This document shows positions 10,422 to 19,049 of a DNA stretch of 36,146 nt, in pieces. Position 1 is the stretch's first letter. Each line of letters begins with the position of its first letter. The translations under genes were made by a program, and so were the position numbers. The notes below the pieces were generated by a model. It saw only the letters and a program-made list of their open reading frames with translations. It was not told where the DNA came from and did not search any database. This DNA comes from an uncultured Bacteroidales bacterium (GTDB lineage: Bacteria > Bacteroidota > Bacteroidia > Bacteroidales > VadinHA17), in contig CALMRD010000185.1 of NCBI GenBank assembly GCA_937871625.1, positions 1 to 36,146 of the forward strand, given 5' to 3'.

Positions 10422-11057
10422 ATGACAGGAAAATATATAATCACCATTGGACGGCAGCTGGGAAGCGGTGGAAGGGAGATAGGTCAGAAACTTGCTGCCA
10501 GCCTGGGCATCTCTTTTTACGACAAGGAGTTGATCAGGCTGGCCGCACAGGAGAGCGGTCTCCGGGAGGAGTTCTTCGAAAGAGTGGATGAACAGAAACA
10601 CTTCAGTCTTTTCCCCGGATTGTTTGGAATCCGGAATTCGATCACCGAGGATTTTTTTTCAAGCTATTACCTGAGCAATGAGACACTCTTCAAAATACAG
10701 AGCGATGTGATGCGCAGGCTTGCCGACGAACGTCCCTGCCTCTTCGTGGGGAGATGTGCCGACTATGTCATGAAGGAGAGATCTGACTGTCTGAATATTT
10801 TTGTCAGCGCGGACACTGATGACCGGATCGGCAGAATTGCCAGAACGCATAACCTCACAGAGGCTAAGGCCAAAGAACTGATTGAGAAGACTGACAAGGG
10901 CAGGTCATCGTATTATAACTATTTCACCGGCAAGAAATGGGGTGAAGCAACGTCATATCACCTGTGCATCAACTCGTCATTGCTGGGCATGGATGAAACT
11001 GTAAGGATGATCATCGGGGTTGCCCGGACAAGATTCAACATTCCTGGCGAGCTTTAG
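10422..11057 (+). CDS. Cytidylate kinase-like family protein
   Basis: ITIGRQLGSGGREIGQKLAASLGISFYDKELI P-loop-type N-terminus and FVGRCADYVMKE. Confidence 0.85.
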   Translation: MTGKYIITIGRQLGSGGREIGQKLAASLGISFYDKELIRLAAQESGLREEFFERVDEQKHFSLFPGLFGIRNSITEDFFSSYYLSNETLFKIQSDVMRRLADERPCLFVGRCADYVMKERSDCLNIFVSADTDDRIGRIARTHNLTEAKAKELIEKTDKGRSSYYNYFTGKKWGEATSYHLCINSSLLGMDETVRMIIGVARTRFNIPGEL

Positions 11058-11064
11058 CAGGATA

Positions 11065-12021
11065 CTAAAAAAGGGTCCCGGCAGGCAGCTTGTTGTTCCT
11101 GATGGTGTCTGACAGAGCTTCCGATGAGGAATAGCTGTAATTGTAGTTATACCTGCTTCTCAGTCGTGAGGGATCAATCAGCACGGGATAAAGGCTGTAA
11201 CTGAGGGAACATGGCTGCAGATTCAGTATACGGAGACTCCACAATACCCACAGCATCGGTTTGAGAGCCTGAACGGGAAAATCAAGATATCGCTTCCCGG
11301 GCAACATCTCTCCGACTACTGAACAGCTGTCTGCTGCCAGATTGTAGACCCCTTCTATCTCCGGGTCCTCTGTCACAATTCGCATAAGGTTTATGAAATC
11401 GGCTTCGTGAAGAAACTGCACCTTCTTGTCACGGAAGGATCCCGGAAGCAATGGCAATGTAAGTAGTATGGAGACTACTGACCTGGGCTTGCAGTATTCA
11501 GGTCCCACCACAGTGCAGATCCTTAGTGAAATTACATGCAGATCGGCCCTTTTCATGAAAGTGAAAAGATCGTGTTCAATGAGCTTCTTGTTGAGGCCGT
11601 ACCTGTATTTCCCGGGATTGACTCCGTCGGTCTCACTGAGCCAGGTGCCGTTACCTTTACTGGCGCCATAAATGGCGGCAGAACTGGAATAGACCAGTTT
11701 CTTAACCGAGAGGGTCTCATTGCATAACTCCAATACGTTCCTTGAGCCTGCAACATCGATCTCGTACTCTCTTTTCCTGTTCCTGACCTTATTGAAGCTG
11801 CAGGCAAAATGAATGACAACTGTCGGCCTTACCTCCTGAAATATCCTGCCAAGAGATCCCCTGTCAGTAATGCAGCAACGGAAGAAACGGAATTGGTCAC
11901 TCACTTTCATGTCCGGGTTCTCATTAATATCAACCCCGGCTACGCTCAGGCCGGCACAGATCAGATCTCCTGCAACGAGTCGGCCAAAATAGCCCGACGA
12001 TCCTGTTATCAGAATGCTCAT
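11065..12021 (-). CDS. NAD-dependent epimerase/dehydratase
   Basis: ILITGSSGYFGRLVAGDL (GxxGxxG Rossmann motif), VYSSSAAIYG, YRYGLNKKLIEHDLF (YxxxK). Confidence 0.85.
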   Translation of the reverse strand: MSILITGSSGYFGRLVAGDLICAGLSVAGVDINENPDMKVSDQFRFFRCCITDRGSLGRIFQEVRPTVVIHFACSFNKVRNRKREYEIDVAGSRNVLELCNETLSVKKLVYSSSAAIYGASKGNGTWLSETDGVNPGKYRYGLNKKLIEHDLFTFMKRADLHVISLRICTVVGPEYCKPRSVVSILLTLPLLPGSFRDKKVQFLHEADFINLMRIVTEDPEIEGVYNLAADSCSVVGEMLPGKRYLDFPVQALKPMLWVLWSLRILNLQPCSLSYSLYPVLIDPSRLRSRYNYNYSYSSSEALSDTIRNNKLPAGTLF

Positions 12022-12186
12022 TTCCGTAATTCTTAACGACCAGTGAATGACAACCGGCAGAAGTATTACCTCATAACCTCAACTTTATTTTATTAAATAA
12101 TATAACAAATATAAAATATATTTTCAATTATACTAATAATTTAGGAATATTTATTTAAATTTAGTGAATATAATCAGGAGGTCCAC

Positions 12187-12963
12187 ATGGAGAAGATATT
12201 GGCCGGATTACTCTGCTGCCCCGATTGCAGGAGGGATTTGATTTATGCCCGTAACGAAGAGGGCACAGGCACTTCCGGGATGACCTGTACCGGATGTGGC
12301 AGAATCTATGATCGGAGTGATGGTTACCTCAATTTTCTGAATGGATCAGGACTCATTTACCGTAGCCGTCGTGATAAATTCATAAGGTCAGTCTATGCCC
12401 GGACATATACCCCTGTAACCAATTTCATGTTTCTTTTCTGCGGCGGGGCGGGCAGTGCCAGAAATGAGGTCCTGAGCCGGCTAAAACTAAAATCCGGCGC
12501 ATATGTTCTGGAGACAGGTATGGGTTACGGGGAGAATTTTCTCTGGCTCAAACGGCATGTTGAAGAGATCAACCTGTTCGGTCTCGACATACAGGGGGAG
12601 ATGATGGTAAACTGTGGCAGGAACCTGAACAGGTGGGGTATCAGAGCAGGGATCGTAAGGGCTGATGCGGAGCAGATACCCTTCAGGGACAATGCCTTTG
12701 ACGTGGTTTTCCATCTCGGGGCCATAAACCTCTTCAAAGATAAAAAGAGAGCTATCGGCGAGATGATAAGAGTCGCGAAGCCTGGAACACATGTTGTGAT
12801 CGCCGATGAGACTGAGAAGGCAGGAAGGCTTTTCAATCTCTTTACCGGACCCTCTGAAAAAATAATACCTCCTGTCGATCTGGTCCCCGATAAAATGCAA
12901 AACATCACCGTTGAGACGATCTGGCGGGGGTATGGCTATGTGATCGAGTTTGACACCGTATAA
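12187..12963 (+). CDS. Class I SAM-dependent methyltransferase with N-terminal Trm112-like zinc ribbon
   Basis: CCPDCRRDL...MTCTGCGRIYDRSDGYLNFL; VLETGMGYGENFLWL; ADAEQIPFRDNAFDVVFHLGAINLF; aggagg RBS upstream. Confidence 0.85.
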   Translation: MEKILAGLLCCPDCRRDLIYARNEEGTGTSGMTCTGCGRIYDRSDGYLNFLNGSGLIYRSRRDKFIRSVYARTYTPVTNFMFLFCGGAGSARNEVLSRLKLKSGAYVLETGMGYGENFLWLKRHVEEINLFGLDIQGEMMVNCGRNLNRWGIRAGIVRADAEQIPFRDNAFDVVFHLGAINLFKDKKRAIGEMIRVAKPGTHVVIADETEKAGRLFNLFTGPSEKIIPPVDLVPDKMQNITVETIWRGYGYVIEFDTV

Positions 12964-13102
12964 CCTGTCTTCTGAGAATTTCACCCTGCATACAAGTGCT
13001 ATGAGACTACATAAAGTGTTTTTTGATCCTTAAACCATAAGCCTTATTGCCGGTTGTTCATCCCGGGAGGAGCTTTTCATTACTATTTATTTTATTTTTA
13101 TG

Positions 13103-13121
13103 CCATAACTCAGAGTTATGG
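13103..13121. repeat. Perfect 9-bp inverted repeat (1-nt centre) spanning the start codon of the sterol-reductase-like gene
   Basis: CCATAACTC-A-GAGTTATGG; the ATG at 13118-13120 lies in the right arm. Confidence 0.9.
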
Positions 13122-14197
13122 AAAAGATAATGGGGGTTCTGGCACCGGTCATCATAATGGCCACTATTTTTTTTCTCAATGCTTACCTTCCCGCCAGACG
13201 GGTTACAGGTTACATAACCAGACCCGGCTCATCGGAGAAGATGAAATACCGGATAAATGGAATTTCGGTTTTCATCTCCGTTGTGTCAGTATGGTTTATC
13301 CTGGGATTAACCGGAACCGTTGCCTTTGATTTCCTTTATGTTTATCGCTGGCACGGACTTGCGGGGGCATGCATCCTGGGACTACTTTTCACACTGGCAA
13401 TGGTTCTGCCACGCAAGCCAGTAAGGTCCTCAATTTTCGCAGACATCTTCCTGGGCAGGGCAGAAAACCTGCAGCTCCTGAATGGCAGAGTTGACCTCAA
13501 GATGTGGTTATATCTTGCCGGGGCAATCATGCTAGAGCTTAATGTATTGAGCTTCACCGCCTATCACCTCACTACCTACGGTGATACTGCATCACCGGGC
13601 ATAATGCTCTCAGCGTCACTTCTGACATATTTCGTAGTTGAATACCTCATATTCGAAGAGGTACACCTCTATACCTACGACCTGTTTGCAGAGCGAATTG
13701 GGTTCAAGCTGGGATGGGGATGCATGGTTTTCTATCCATACTTTTACCCGATAGCTTTATGGGCTACCGTCTCACTGCCTGATCCGCAAACACCTTCATG
13801 GCTTCTTGTGGTATTTACCCTTATTTTCTTTTCAGGATGGATCCTTGCCAGGGGTGCCAACATGCAAAAGTTTTTCTTCAAGCGTGATCCCCGGAGATCT
13901 TTCCTCGGGATCGTGCCCGAGAGCATTGCAGACGGCGACATGCGACTACTGGTGAACGGTTTCTGGGGTATAAGCAGGCATGTAAATTACATGGGGGAGA
14001 TACTGATGTCCACCGGCATCATACTTTGCACAGGATATCCAGGGCTGATATGGCCGTGGCTTTACCCCGTGTACTATATAATCCTCCTTTTTACGAGGCA
14101 GTATGATGATGACATACGATGTGCTTCCAAGTACGGCAGGCTCTGGGAGGAGTACAAAGAGAGAGTTCCGTGGAGAATTATCCCTTATATCTGGTGA
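13118..14197 (+). CDS. ERG4/ERG24 (DHCR7/delta-14 sterol reductase) family membrane protein
   Basis: Multiple TM helices; C-terminal LLVNGFWGISRHVNYMGEILMSTG and YDDDIRCASKYGRLWEEYKERVPWRIIPYIW match the conserved reductase C-terminal region of the sterol reductase family. Confidence 0.85.
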   Translation: MEKIMGVLAPVIIMATIFFLNAYLPARRVTGYITRPGSSEKMKYRINGISVFISVVSVWFILGLTGTVAFDFLYVYRWHGLAGACILGLLFTLAMVLPRKPVRSSIFADIFLGRAENLQLLNGRVDLKMWLYLAGAIMLELNVLSFTAYHLTTYGDTASPGIMLSASLLTYFVVEYLIFEEVHLYTYDLFAERIGFKLGWGCMVFYPYFYPIALWATVSLPDPQTPSWLLVVFTLIFFSGWILARGANMQKFFFKRDPRRSFLGIVPESIADGDMRLLVNGFWGISRHVNYMGEILMSTGIILCTGYPGLIWPWLYPVYYIILLFTRQYDDDIRCASKYGRLWEEYKERVPWRIIPYIW

Positions 14198-14222
14198 GAT
14201 GCCGGCACCGTGGCCGGTCAGG

Positions 14223-15023
14223 TTACCTGATACGGTAGATCTTCCGGGTGTTATCGCCCATTATCAGCACTGCCATCCTGCGGGTTAGCAGCCTCTGCAT
14301 TATGAATGATGCCACCCTGTTGCCTCTGCCGGTTATAAATGAAGGTACTCTGCCAATCCTTTTAAAACATTCACTGACAACTACCTCTGGTTTCTGCACT
14401 GCGGGTGCGAAGATCCCGGGCTTGGACGGTGATGACCTGATATAACCTGGTGTTGCAGTGGCTCCGGCACAACAGGCAATTATATCCACACCCCTATCCT
14501 TCCATTCGTACCACAGACTTTCAGCAAGTACCATGTTGAAGGCCTTGGTGGCAGCATATGTTGCCAGAAAACCGCTACCCTGCAACCCTGCCATGGATGA
14601 CATCAATATTACGGCTCCCCTCCCTTTATCGAGCATCTTTATTCCCAGTCTGTGGACCATCTTCATGGGGGTGATCATATTGACGACGGCAGCCTGGCAG
14701 TGATCTGCTGCCGGATGTTCAGTGAATGTCCCAATATGCGAAAGGGCGGCATTGTAGATCAGAATGCCAGGCTCGACTCCTTCAATAGCATCAAGCACCT
14801 GTTCAGCCGCACCCTCTTCTGAGAGATCACATGCCACACACTGTGCCATCGTATCGTACCTGTCACCAAGCTCGTCGGCCAGTCTCTGCAACGGCTCAAT
14901 CCTCCTTGCAACAAGGATCAGCCTGAATCCCTCCGCAGCAAGCGCAGAGGCATATGCAGCTCCAATGCCTTCAGATGCCCCGGCTATCAGTGCAGTATCT
15001 CCATATCTCGCTTTAAGCTCCAT
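14223..15023 (-). CDS. SDR family oxidoreductase
   Basis: ALIAGASEGIGAAYASALAAEG (TGxxxGxG variant), YNAAL, VILMSSMAGLQGSGFLATYAATKAF (S...YxxxK). ATG (MELKARY) at 15023; the ORF track begins at an upstream TTG (15029). Confidence 0.9.
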   Translation of the reverse strand: MELKARYGDTALIAGASEGIGAAYASALAAEGFRLILVARRIEPLQRLADELGDRYDTMAQCVACDLSEEGAAEQVLDAIEGVEPGILIYNAALSHIGTFTEHPAADHCQAAVVNMITPMKMVHRLGIKMLDKGRGAVILMSSMAGLQGSGFLATYAATKAFNMVLAESLWYEWKDRGVDIIACCAGATATPGYIRSSPSKPGIFAPAVQKPEVVVSECFKRIGRVPSFITGRGNRVASFIMQRLLTRRMAVLIMGDNTRKIYRIR

Positions 15024-15138
15024 ATTCAAATATATAGCTTACGTGCTTCACTTTTGCATGAGTGAGAAAAAATCTCAAGGAACCTTGCAGAGGCAGGTAA
15101 GGCTCCGGGTATGACAAACTGCCACTGCAGCAAAAAAA

Positions 15139-15163
15139 AGTCCCGGCATCTTATGCCGGGACT
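15139..15163 (-). terminator. Rho-independent terminator of the cold shock gene
   Basis: Minus strand AGTCCCGGCAT-AAG-ATGCCGGGACT followed by an 8-T run (A-run at 15132-15139 on +). Confidence 0.95.
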
Positions 15164-15193
15164 AAGGTCATTGGTAATGCACTCTGTTTTTAA

Positions 15194-15385
15194 CTATGCT
15201 AGCTTTACATTAACGGCATTTAAACCTTTTTTGCCTTCCTGAAGGTCAAAAGTAACCTCGTCATCCTCTTTGATCCTGTCAATCAGGCCTGTAGAATGCA
15301 CAAAATACTCCTTTTCAGAGTCAGCGTCCTTGATGAATCCAAAACCTTTGGATACGTTGAAAAACTTAACAATACCTTTATTCAT
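15194..15385 (-). CDS. Cold shock domain protein
   Basis: MNKGIVKFFNVSKGFGFIKDADSEKEYFVHSTGL: KGFGFI RNP1 motif and FVH RNP2. Confidence 0.95.
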   Translation of the reverse strand: MNKGIVKFFNVSKGFGFIKDADSEKEYFVHSTGLIDRIKEDDEVTFDLQEGKKGLNAVNVKLA

Positions 15386-15409
15386 TACTGATGATTTTTA
15401 TTTGGCTGC

Positions 15410-15417
15410 AAAGGTAA
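15410..15417 (-). promoter_or_regulatory. Bacteroidetes -7 element (TACCTTTG) for cold shock gene
   Basis: TAnnTTTG consensus ~25 bp upstream of the start codon. Confidence 0.65.
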
Positions 15418-15489
15418 GGGAGTTTTTCTATTTCTTAACCTTTTTCATGATTTTTATGATATTTATTGATACTTCCGGCTCCCGGCAGC

Positions 15490-16935
15490 CTAATTCTTCC
15501 AGAATGACCTGGTAAAAAGGGCTATAAAGGTGAATATCTCAAGGCGGCCAATTATCATAAGCAACATCATTGTGTACTTGGACACACCGTTGAAATGGGC
15601 GAAATTGCCCATATTGCCGGAGGCACCGAGGCCAGGCCCCACACATGAGATTGAGGCCGCAGAAGCCCCTGCAGCTTCATCTGCAGGAATACCGGTGATG
15701 ACCATAATCAGGGCACCCGCAATAAACAGAATGATATAGAGCTGTATGAATACTGACATCAGACTGTTGATGCTGTCAGGAACAACCTTGTGATTCAGCT
15801 TTACCGGTGTGACGGCATTGGGATGCTGCAGCCTGATTATGGTATTTCGCAGGTTTTTCGTGGTTATGAGATGTCTGGCCATCTTTATTCCACCGGTGGT
15901 CGACCCTGTAGAGCCTCCTGCAAAGATGAGCAGAAAGATCACCATATATGCACCCTGTGGCCACAGGGTGTAATCGTTGGTGGCATAACCCGTTGTTGAT
16001 ATGGTTGATACAACCTCGAAAATGGAGTGGCGAAACGCCAGCTCAAATGATCTGTCCGACCCTGTCAGGAGTATCATGGTCACGACAACCACGGAGGCAA
16101 TTGTGAAAAAAAGGTAGAACCAGAACTCCTCATTGCCGGTCACCCTGCTGAAGTTTTTTTTGACTACATAATAGAACACCACATAACTGGTAGCAGCCAG
16201 GAACATGAAAATGGTAATTACATACTGAATGTAGCCTGAGTAACCTGCTATGCTGTCGTTCTTTGTTGAAAAACCACCTGTAGCCACGGTGCCGAACGAG
16301 TGACAAATGCTGTCAAAGAGCTCCATACCTCCTGCAGTGAGCAGAATTATCTCAGCAACCGTCAGTGTTATGTAGATCATCAGCATCACCCCTGCCACTG
16401 ACTTTGTGCGGGGAAGGATCTTATGCTTGAGCGATGACTCCAGGGAAAAAAGGTTATAGCCTCCCACCTTCAGTGTGGGCAGGATGATGATGACGAGCAG
16501 TATGATGCCAATCCCCCCTATCCAGTGGGTCATACTCCTCCAGAGGAGAATTGACCTGGGCATACTCTCGATATCAGTGAGAATTGAAGCTCCGGTAGTT
16601 GTAAATCCCGATACGCTCTCAAACAAGCAGTTGGTAAACCCATCAATTGTATTACTGTACAGAAAAGGAAGTGATCCTGCCAGCACCAGCGCAATCCACC
16701 CCATGGTAACGCTAAGGTAACCTTCCCTGGTGGTGATTTTTTCTCTTATCGGGCTGGGTGTAAAGAAGTAGATGGTTGCTCCCGGCACCATCGCTGTAAC
16801 AAAGGCCAGGACAAATGGAAGTAATGGCTCGGAATATATAATTGCGACCGGGATGCAGAAGATAAAGAAAGCTGCAGTGATCATCAGGGTGAGCCCGATA
16901 ATCTTGAGTACCGATTTGAGATTGATGGTCTTCAT
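15490..16935 (-). CDS. trkH: Potassium uptake protein TrkH
   Basis: TTTGASILTDIESMPRSILLWRSMTHWIGGIGIILLVI; FAGGSTGSTTGGIKMAR; GFSTKNDSI pore-loop repeats. Likely start MKTINLKSVLK at 16935 (ORF track start 16968). Confidence 0.95.
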   Translation of the reverse strand: MKTINLKSVLKIIGLTLMITAAFFIFCIPVAIIYSEPLLPFVLAFVTAMVPGATIYFFTPSPIREKITTREGYLSVTMGWIALVLAGSLPFLYSNTIDGFTNCLFESVSGFTTTGASILTDIESMPRSILLWRSMTHWIGGIGIILLVIIILPTLKVGGYNLFSLESSLKHKILPRTKSVAGVMLMIYITLTVAEIILLTAGGMELFDSICHSFGTVATGGFSTKNDSIAGYSGYIQYVITIFMFLAATSYVVFYYVVKKNFSRVTGNEEFWFYLFFTIASVVVVTMILLTGSDRSFELAFRHSIFEVVSTISTTGYATNDYTLWPQGAYMVIFLLIFAGGSTGSTTGGIKMARHLITTKNLRNTIIRLQHPNAVTPVKLNHKVVPDSINSLMSVFIQLYIILFIAGALIMVITGIPADEAAGASAASISCVGPGLGASGNMGNFAHFNGVSKYTMMLLMIIGRLEIFTFIALFTRSFWKN

Positions 16936-16979
16936 CCACCTGCCGGGGTGCCTGCTGCACGCAAACACCTTGACCGTTG

Positions 16980-17053
16980 TGATTCCGGAGCGACTCGAAC
17001 GCTCGACCCACAGCTTAGAAGGCTGTTGCTCTATCCAACTGAGCTACGGAACC
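16980..17053 (-). tRNA. tRNA-Arg (anticodon TCT)
   Basis: GGTTCCGTAGCTCAGTTGGATAGAGCAACAGCCTTCTAAGCTGTGGGTCGAGCGTTCGAGTCGCTCCGGAATCA: cloverleaf with anticodon loop CTTCTAA and TTCGAGTC T-loop; CCA not encoded. Confidence 0.95.
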
Positions 17054-17078
17054 GTTGAGAGGTTTTTAAAAACCGCCG

Positions 17079-17086
17079 CAAATATA
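17079..17086 (-). promoter_or_regulatory. Bacteroidetes -7 element (TATATTTG) upstream of tRNA-Arg
   Basis: TAnnTTTG consensus 26 bp upstream of the tRNA 5' end. Confidence 0.6.
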
Positions 17087-17139
17087 ATCACATTTTTCCG
17101 TTTGCCAACCGCTGTTGCAGCAGCAGTATTGACTAACTG

Positions 17140-18915
17140 TCATACACTCCTGATCCAGTTGACAAGGCCTTTCTTCTCGATTATCTGCTTCAGCTCGGGA
17201 GGTAGCGGTTCAAACCTGAATTCCCTGTCTCCAATATTCATTTTGCCGCTGTCAAAGTCAATTTCAACAGTGTCTCCCGGTTTGTAGGCCTCAACAGCCT
17301 CACGGTGTACTATCAGCGGAAGCCCCTGGTTGATTGATGAGCGATAGAAAATGCGGTTCACTGACTTGATAATGACAGCCCTGATGCCCAGGTGAGCCAG
17401 TCCGACCGAGGGGTGCTCACGTGAGCTGCCGCAGCCGAAGTTGTCGCCCGCGATGATAATATCACCGGCCCGGGCATTCTTGCTGAACGAGGGGTCGAAG
17501 TCGCCGAACAGCAGAGGCATTATTCCATCCGCATCAGAGCTCATGACACTGTAGGTATGCTTGCCGGCAAACATCTGGTCGGTGTTGAGGTTGTCAACAT
17601 CAGAATAGTCCCATACATTGCCCTCTCTTCTGTTTTCACCCCCGCTGATTGTGTTGGTCTTGCTTTGTGGCGGATTAAAGGGGAATATCTCCTCTCCTCC
17701 TTTTGATCTCGGGTCACTGATGACACCGGTCAGGGCTGAGGCAGCCACTGTTGCCGGTGATGCCAGATATATTGAGGCCTCCTTGTTGCCCATCCTTCCC
17801 AGGAAATTGCGGTTGGCAGTGGAGATGACCGTATGGCCACTGGCAGGTATGCCTTGCCCGGTGCCGAGGCACGGTCCGCATGAGGGAGTGAGAATATTTG
17901 CACCTGCCTCAATGAGGTCAGTGATGATTCCTTCCCTTATGGCCTCGAGGTAGATATCCTTTGAAGCGGGGATGATGTGCAACTGGAACCCCGGCTTAAT
18001 CCTTCCTCCCCTGAGGATACCGGCAGCGATGCGCAGATCCTCTATCCTTCCGTTGGTGCAGGTACCGATAAGGCCTTCATGTACCACCGTCCCGGCCACG
18101 GAGGCTACCGATTTTATATTGTCAACGTGGTGGGGAGCAGCAACCAGCGGGAATACGCTGGAGAGATCTATTGAGATGCGACAGTTGTATTCGGCATCCT
18201 CATCAGCCCATACACCCTCTGTGTCTGAACCGATGAACTTCTTAAGTACGGCGTCGGCCGGAAAGACGGCATTCTTGGCACCCATTTCGGAGGCCAGGTT
18301 GGCAACCGTCATCCTATCACTTATGCCCAGTGTGGAGACTCCGTCGCCGTGAAACTCAATTGACATGTAGTTGGCTCCGTCAGAGCCAAGCATGCCTATT
18401 ATCCATAGCGACAGGTCTTTTGCACTGACGCCCGGTTTCAGTTTTCCTTTCAGGTCGATCCGTAACGACGGTGGCACAAGAAACCATGTCTCACCCCGTT
18501 TCCAGATACCTGCCGCCTCCGTCCGGTCAATACCGGCAGCCAGGGCGTTGAAGGCACCGGCAGTGCAGGTGTGACTGTCAGAACCGACGATTATCATGCC
18601 GGGCCTGGCGTGATAAGACATCATCTGGTGGCAGATACCCATCCCCGAATCATAAAAGCTGCCGATACCCTGCTCTGCGACAATATCCCGTATGGCCTGG
18701 TACTGCGTTGCCAGCTTGGCATCGGCAGGAGGTGCATTGTGGTCCAAAACTACCAGCATCTGTCGCGGGTCAGCTACCTTCTCCCCTCCCATCTTGCGGA
18801 AGGTCTGATGTATACTTGAAGTATTATCATGGGTAAGCACGATATCTGGCTTTCTGAATACTACGGCTCCCTCCGGCGCACCGAGGATCTTCTCTATAAA
18901 TGTTCGTGGTTTCAT
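17140..18915 (-). CDS. Fused LeuC-LeuD-type aconitase superfamily hydro-lyase (paralog 2)
   Basis: Large-subunit motifs LIGTCTNGRIEDLRIA and LTPSCGPCLGTGQGIP (Fe-S cysteines); C-terminal small-subunit domain LNTDQMFAGKHTY...GDNFGCGSSREHPSVGLAHLGIRAVI. Confidence 0.9.
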   Translation of the reverse strand: MKPRTFIEKILGAPEGAVVFRKPDIVLTHDNTSSIHQTFRKMGGEKVADPRQMLVVLDHNAPPADAKLATQYQAIRDIVAEQGIGSFYDSGMGICHQMMSYHARPGMIIVGSDSHTCTAGAFNALAAGIDRTEAAGIWKRGETWFLVPPSLRIDLKGKLKPGVSAKDLSLWIIGMLGSDGANYMSIEFHGDGVSTLGISDRMTVANLASEMGAKNAVFPADAVLKKFIGSDTEGVWADEDAEYNCRISIDLSSVFPLVAAPHHVDNIKSVASVAGTVVHEGLIGTCTNGRIEDLRIAAGILRGGRIKPGFQLHIIPASKDIYLEAIREGIITDLIEAGANILTPSCGPCLGTGQGIPASGHTVISTANRNFLGRMGNKEASIYLASPATVAASALTGVISDPRSKGGEEIFPFNPPQSKTNTISGGENRREGNVWDYSDVDNLNTDQMFAGKHTYSVMSSDADGIMPLLFGDFDPSFSKNARAGDIIIAGDNFGCGSSREHPSVGLAHLGIRAVIIKSVNRIFYRSSINQGLPLIVHREAVEAYKPGDTVEIDFDSGKMNIGDREFRFEPLPPELKQIIEKKGLVNWIRSV

Positions 18916-19049
18916 CAGTATATAATTTTGATTTTAATGGTCTTATTGCCTGTCCCGATTTATCAGGAGAACACACATGTCTGAAAAATATATACATCCA
19001 GGTTTGTGTATACAATGCATGTGGTTTTCATGTGCCATGTTATTTGTAT

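Noticed and set aside
14200-14222. GC-rich inverted repeat GCCGG...CCGGC between convergent sterol reductase and SDR genes
   Set aside because: Short stem without a U-run; not enough to call a terminator.
15023-15034. TATATTTG -7-like element immediately upstream of the SDR ATG
   Set aside because: Only ~3 bp from the ATG, which would require leaderless transcription; likely chance in AT-rich spacer unless TSS data support it.
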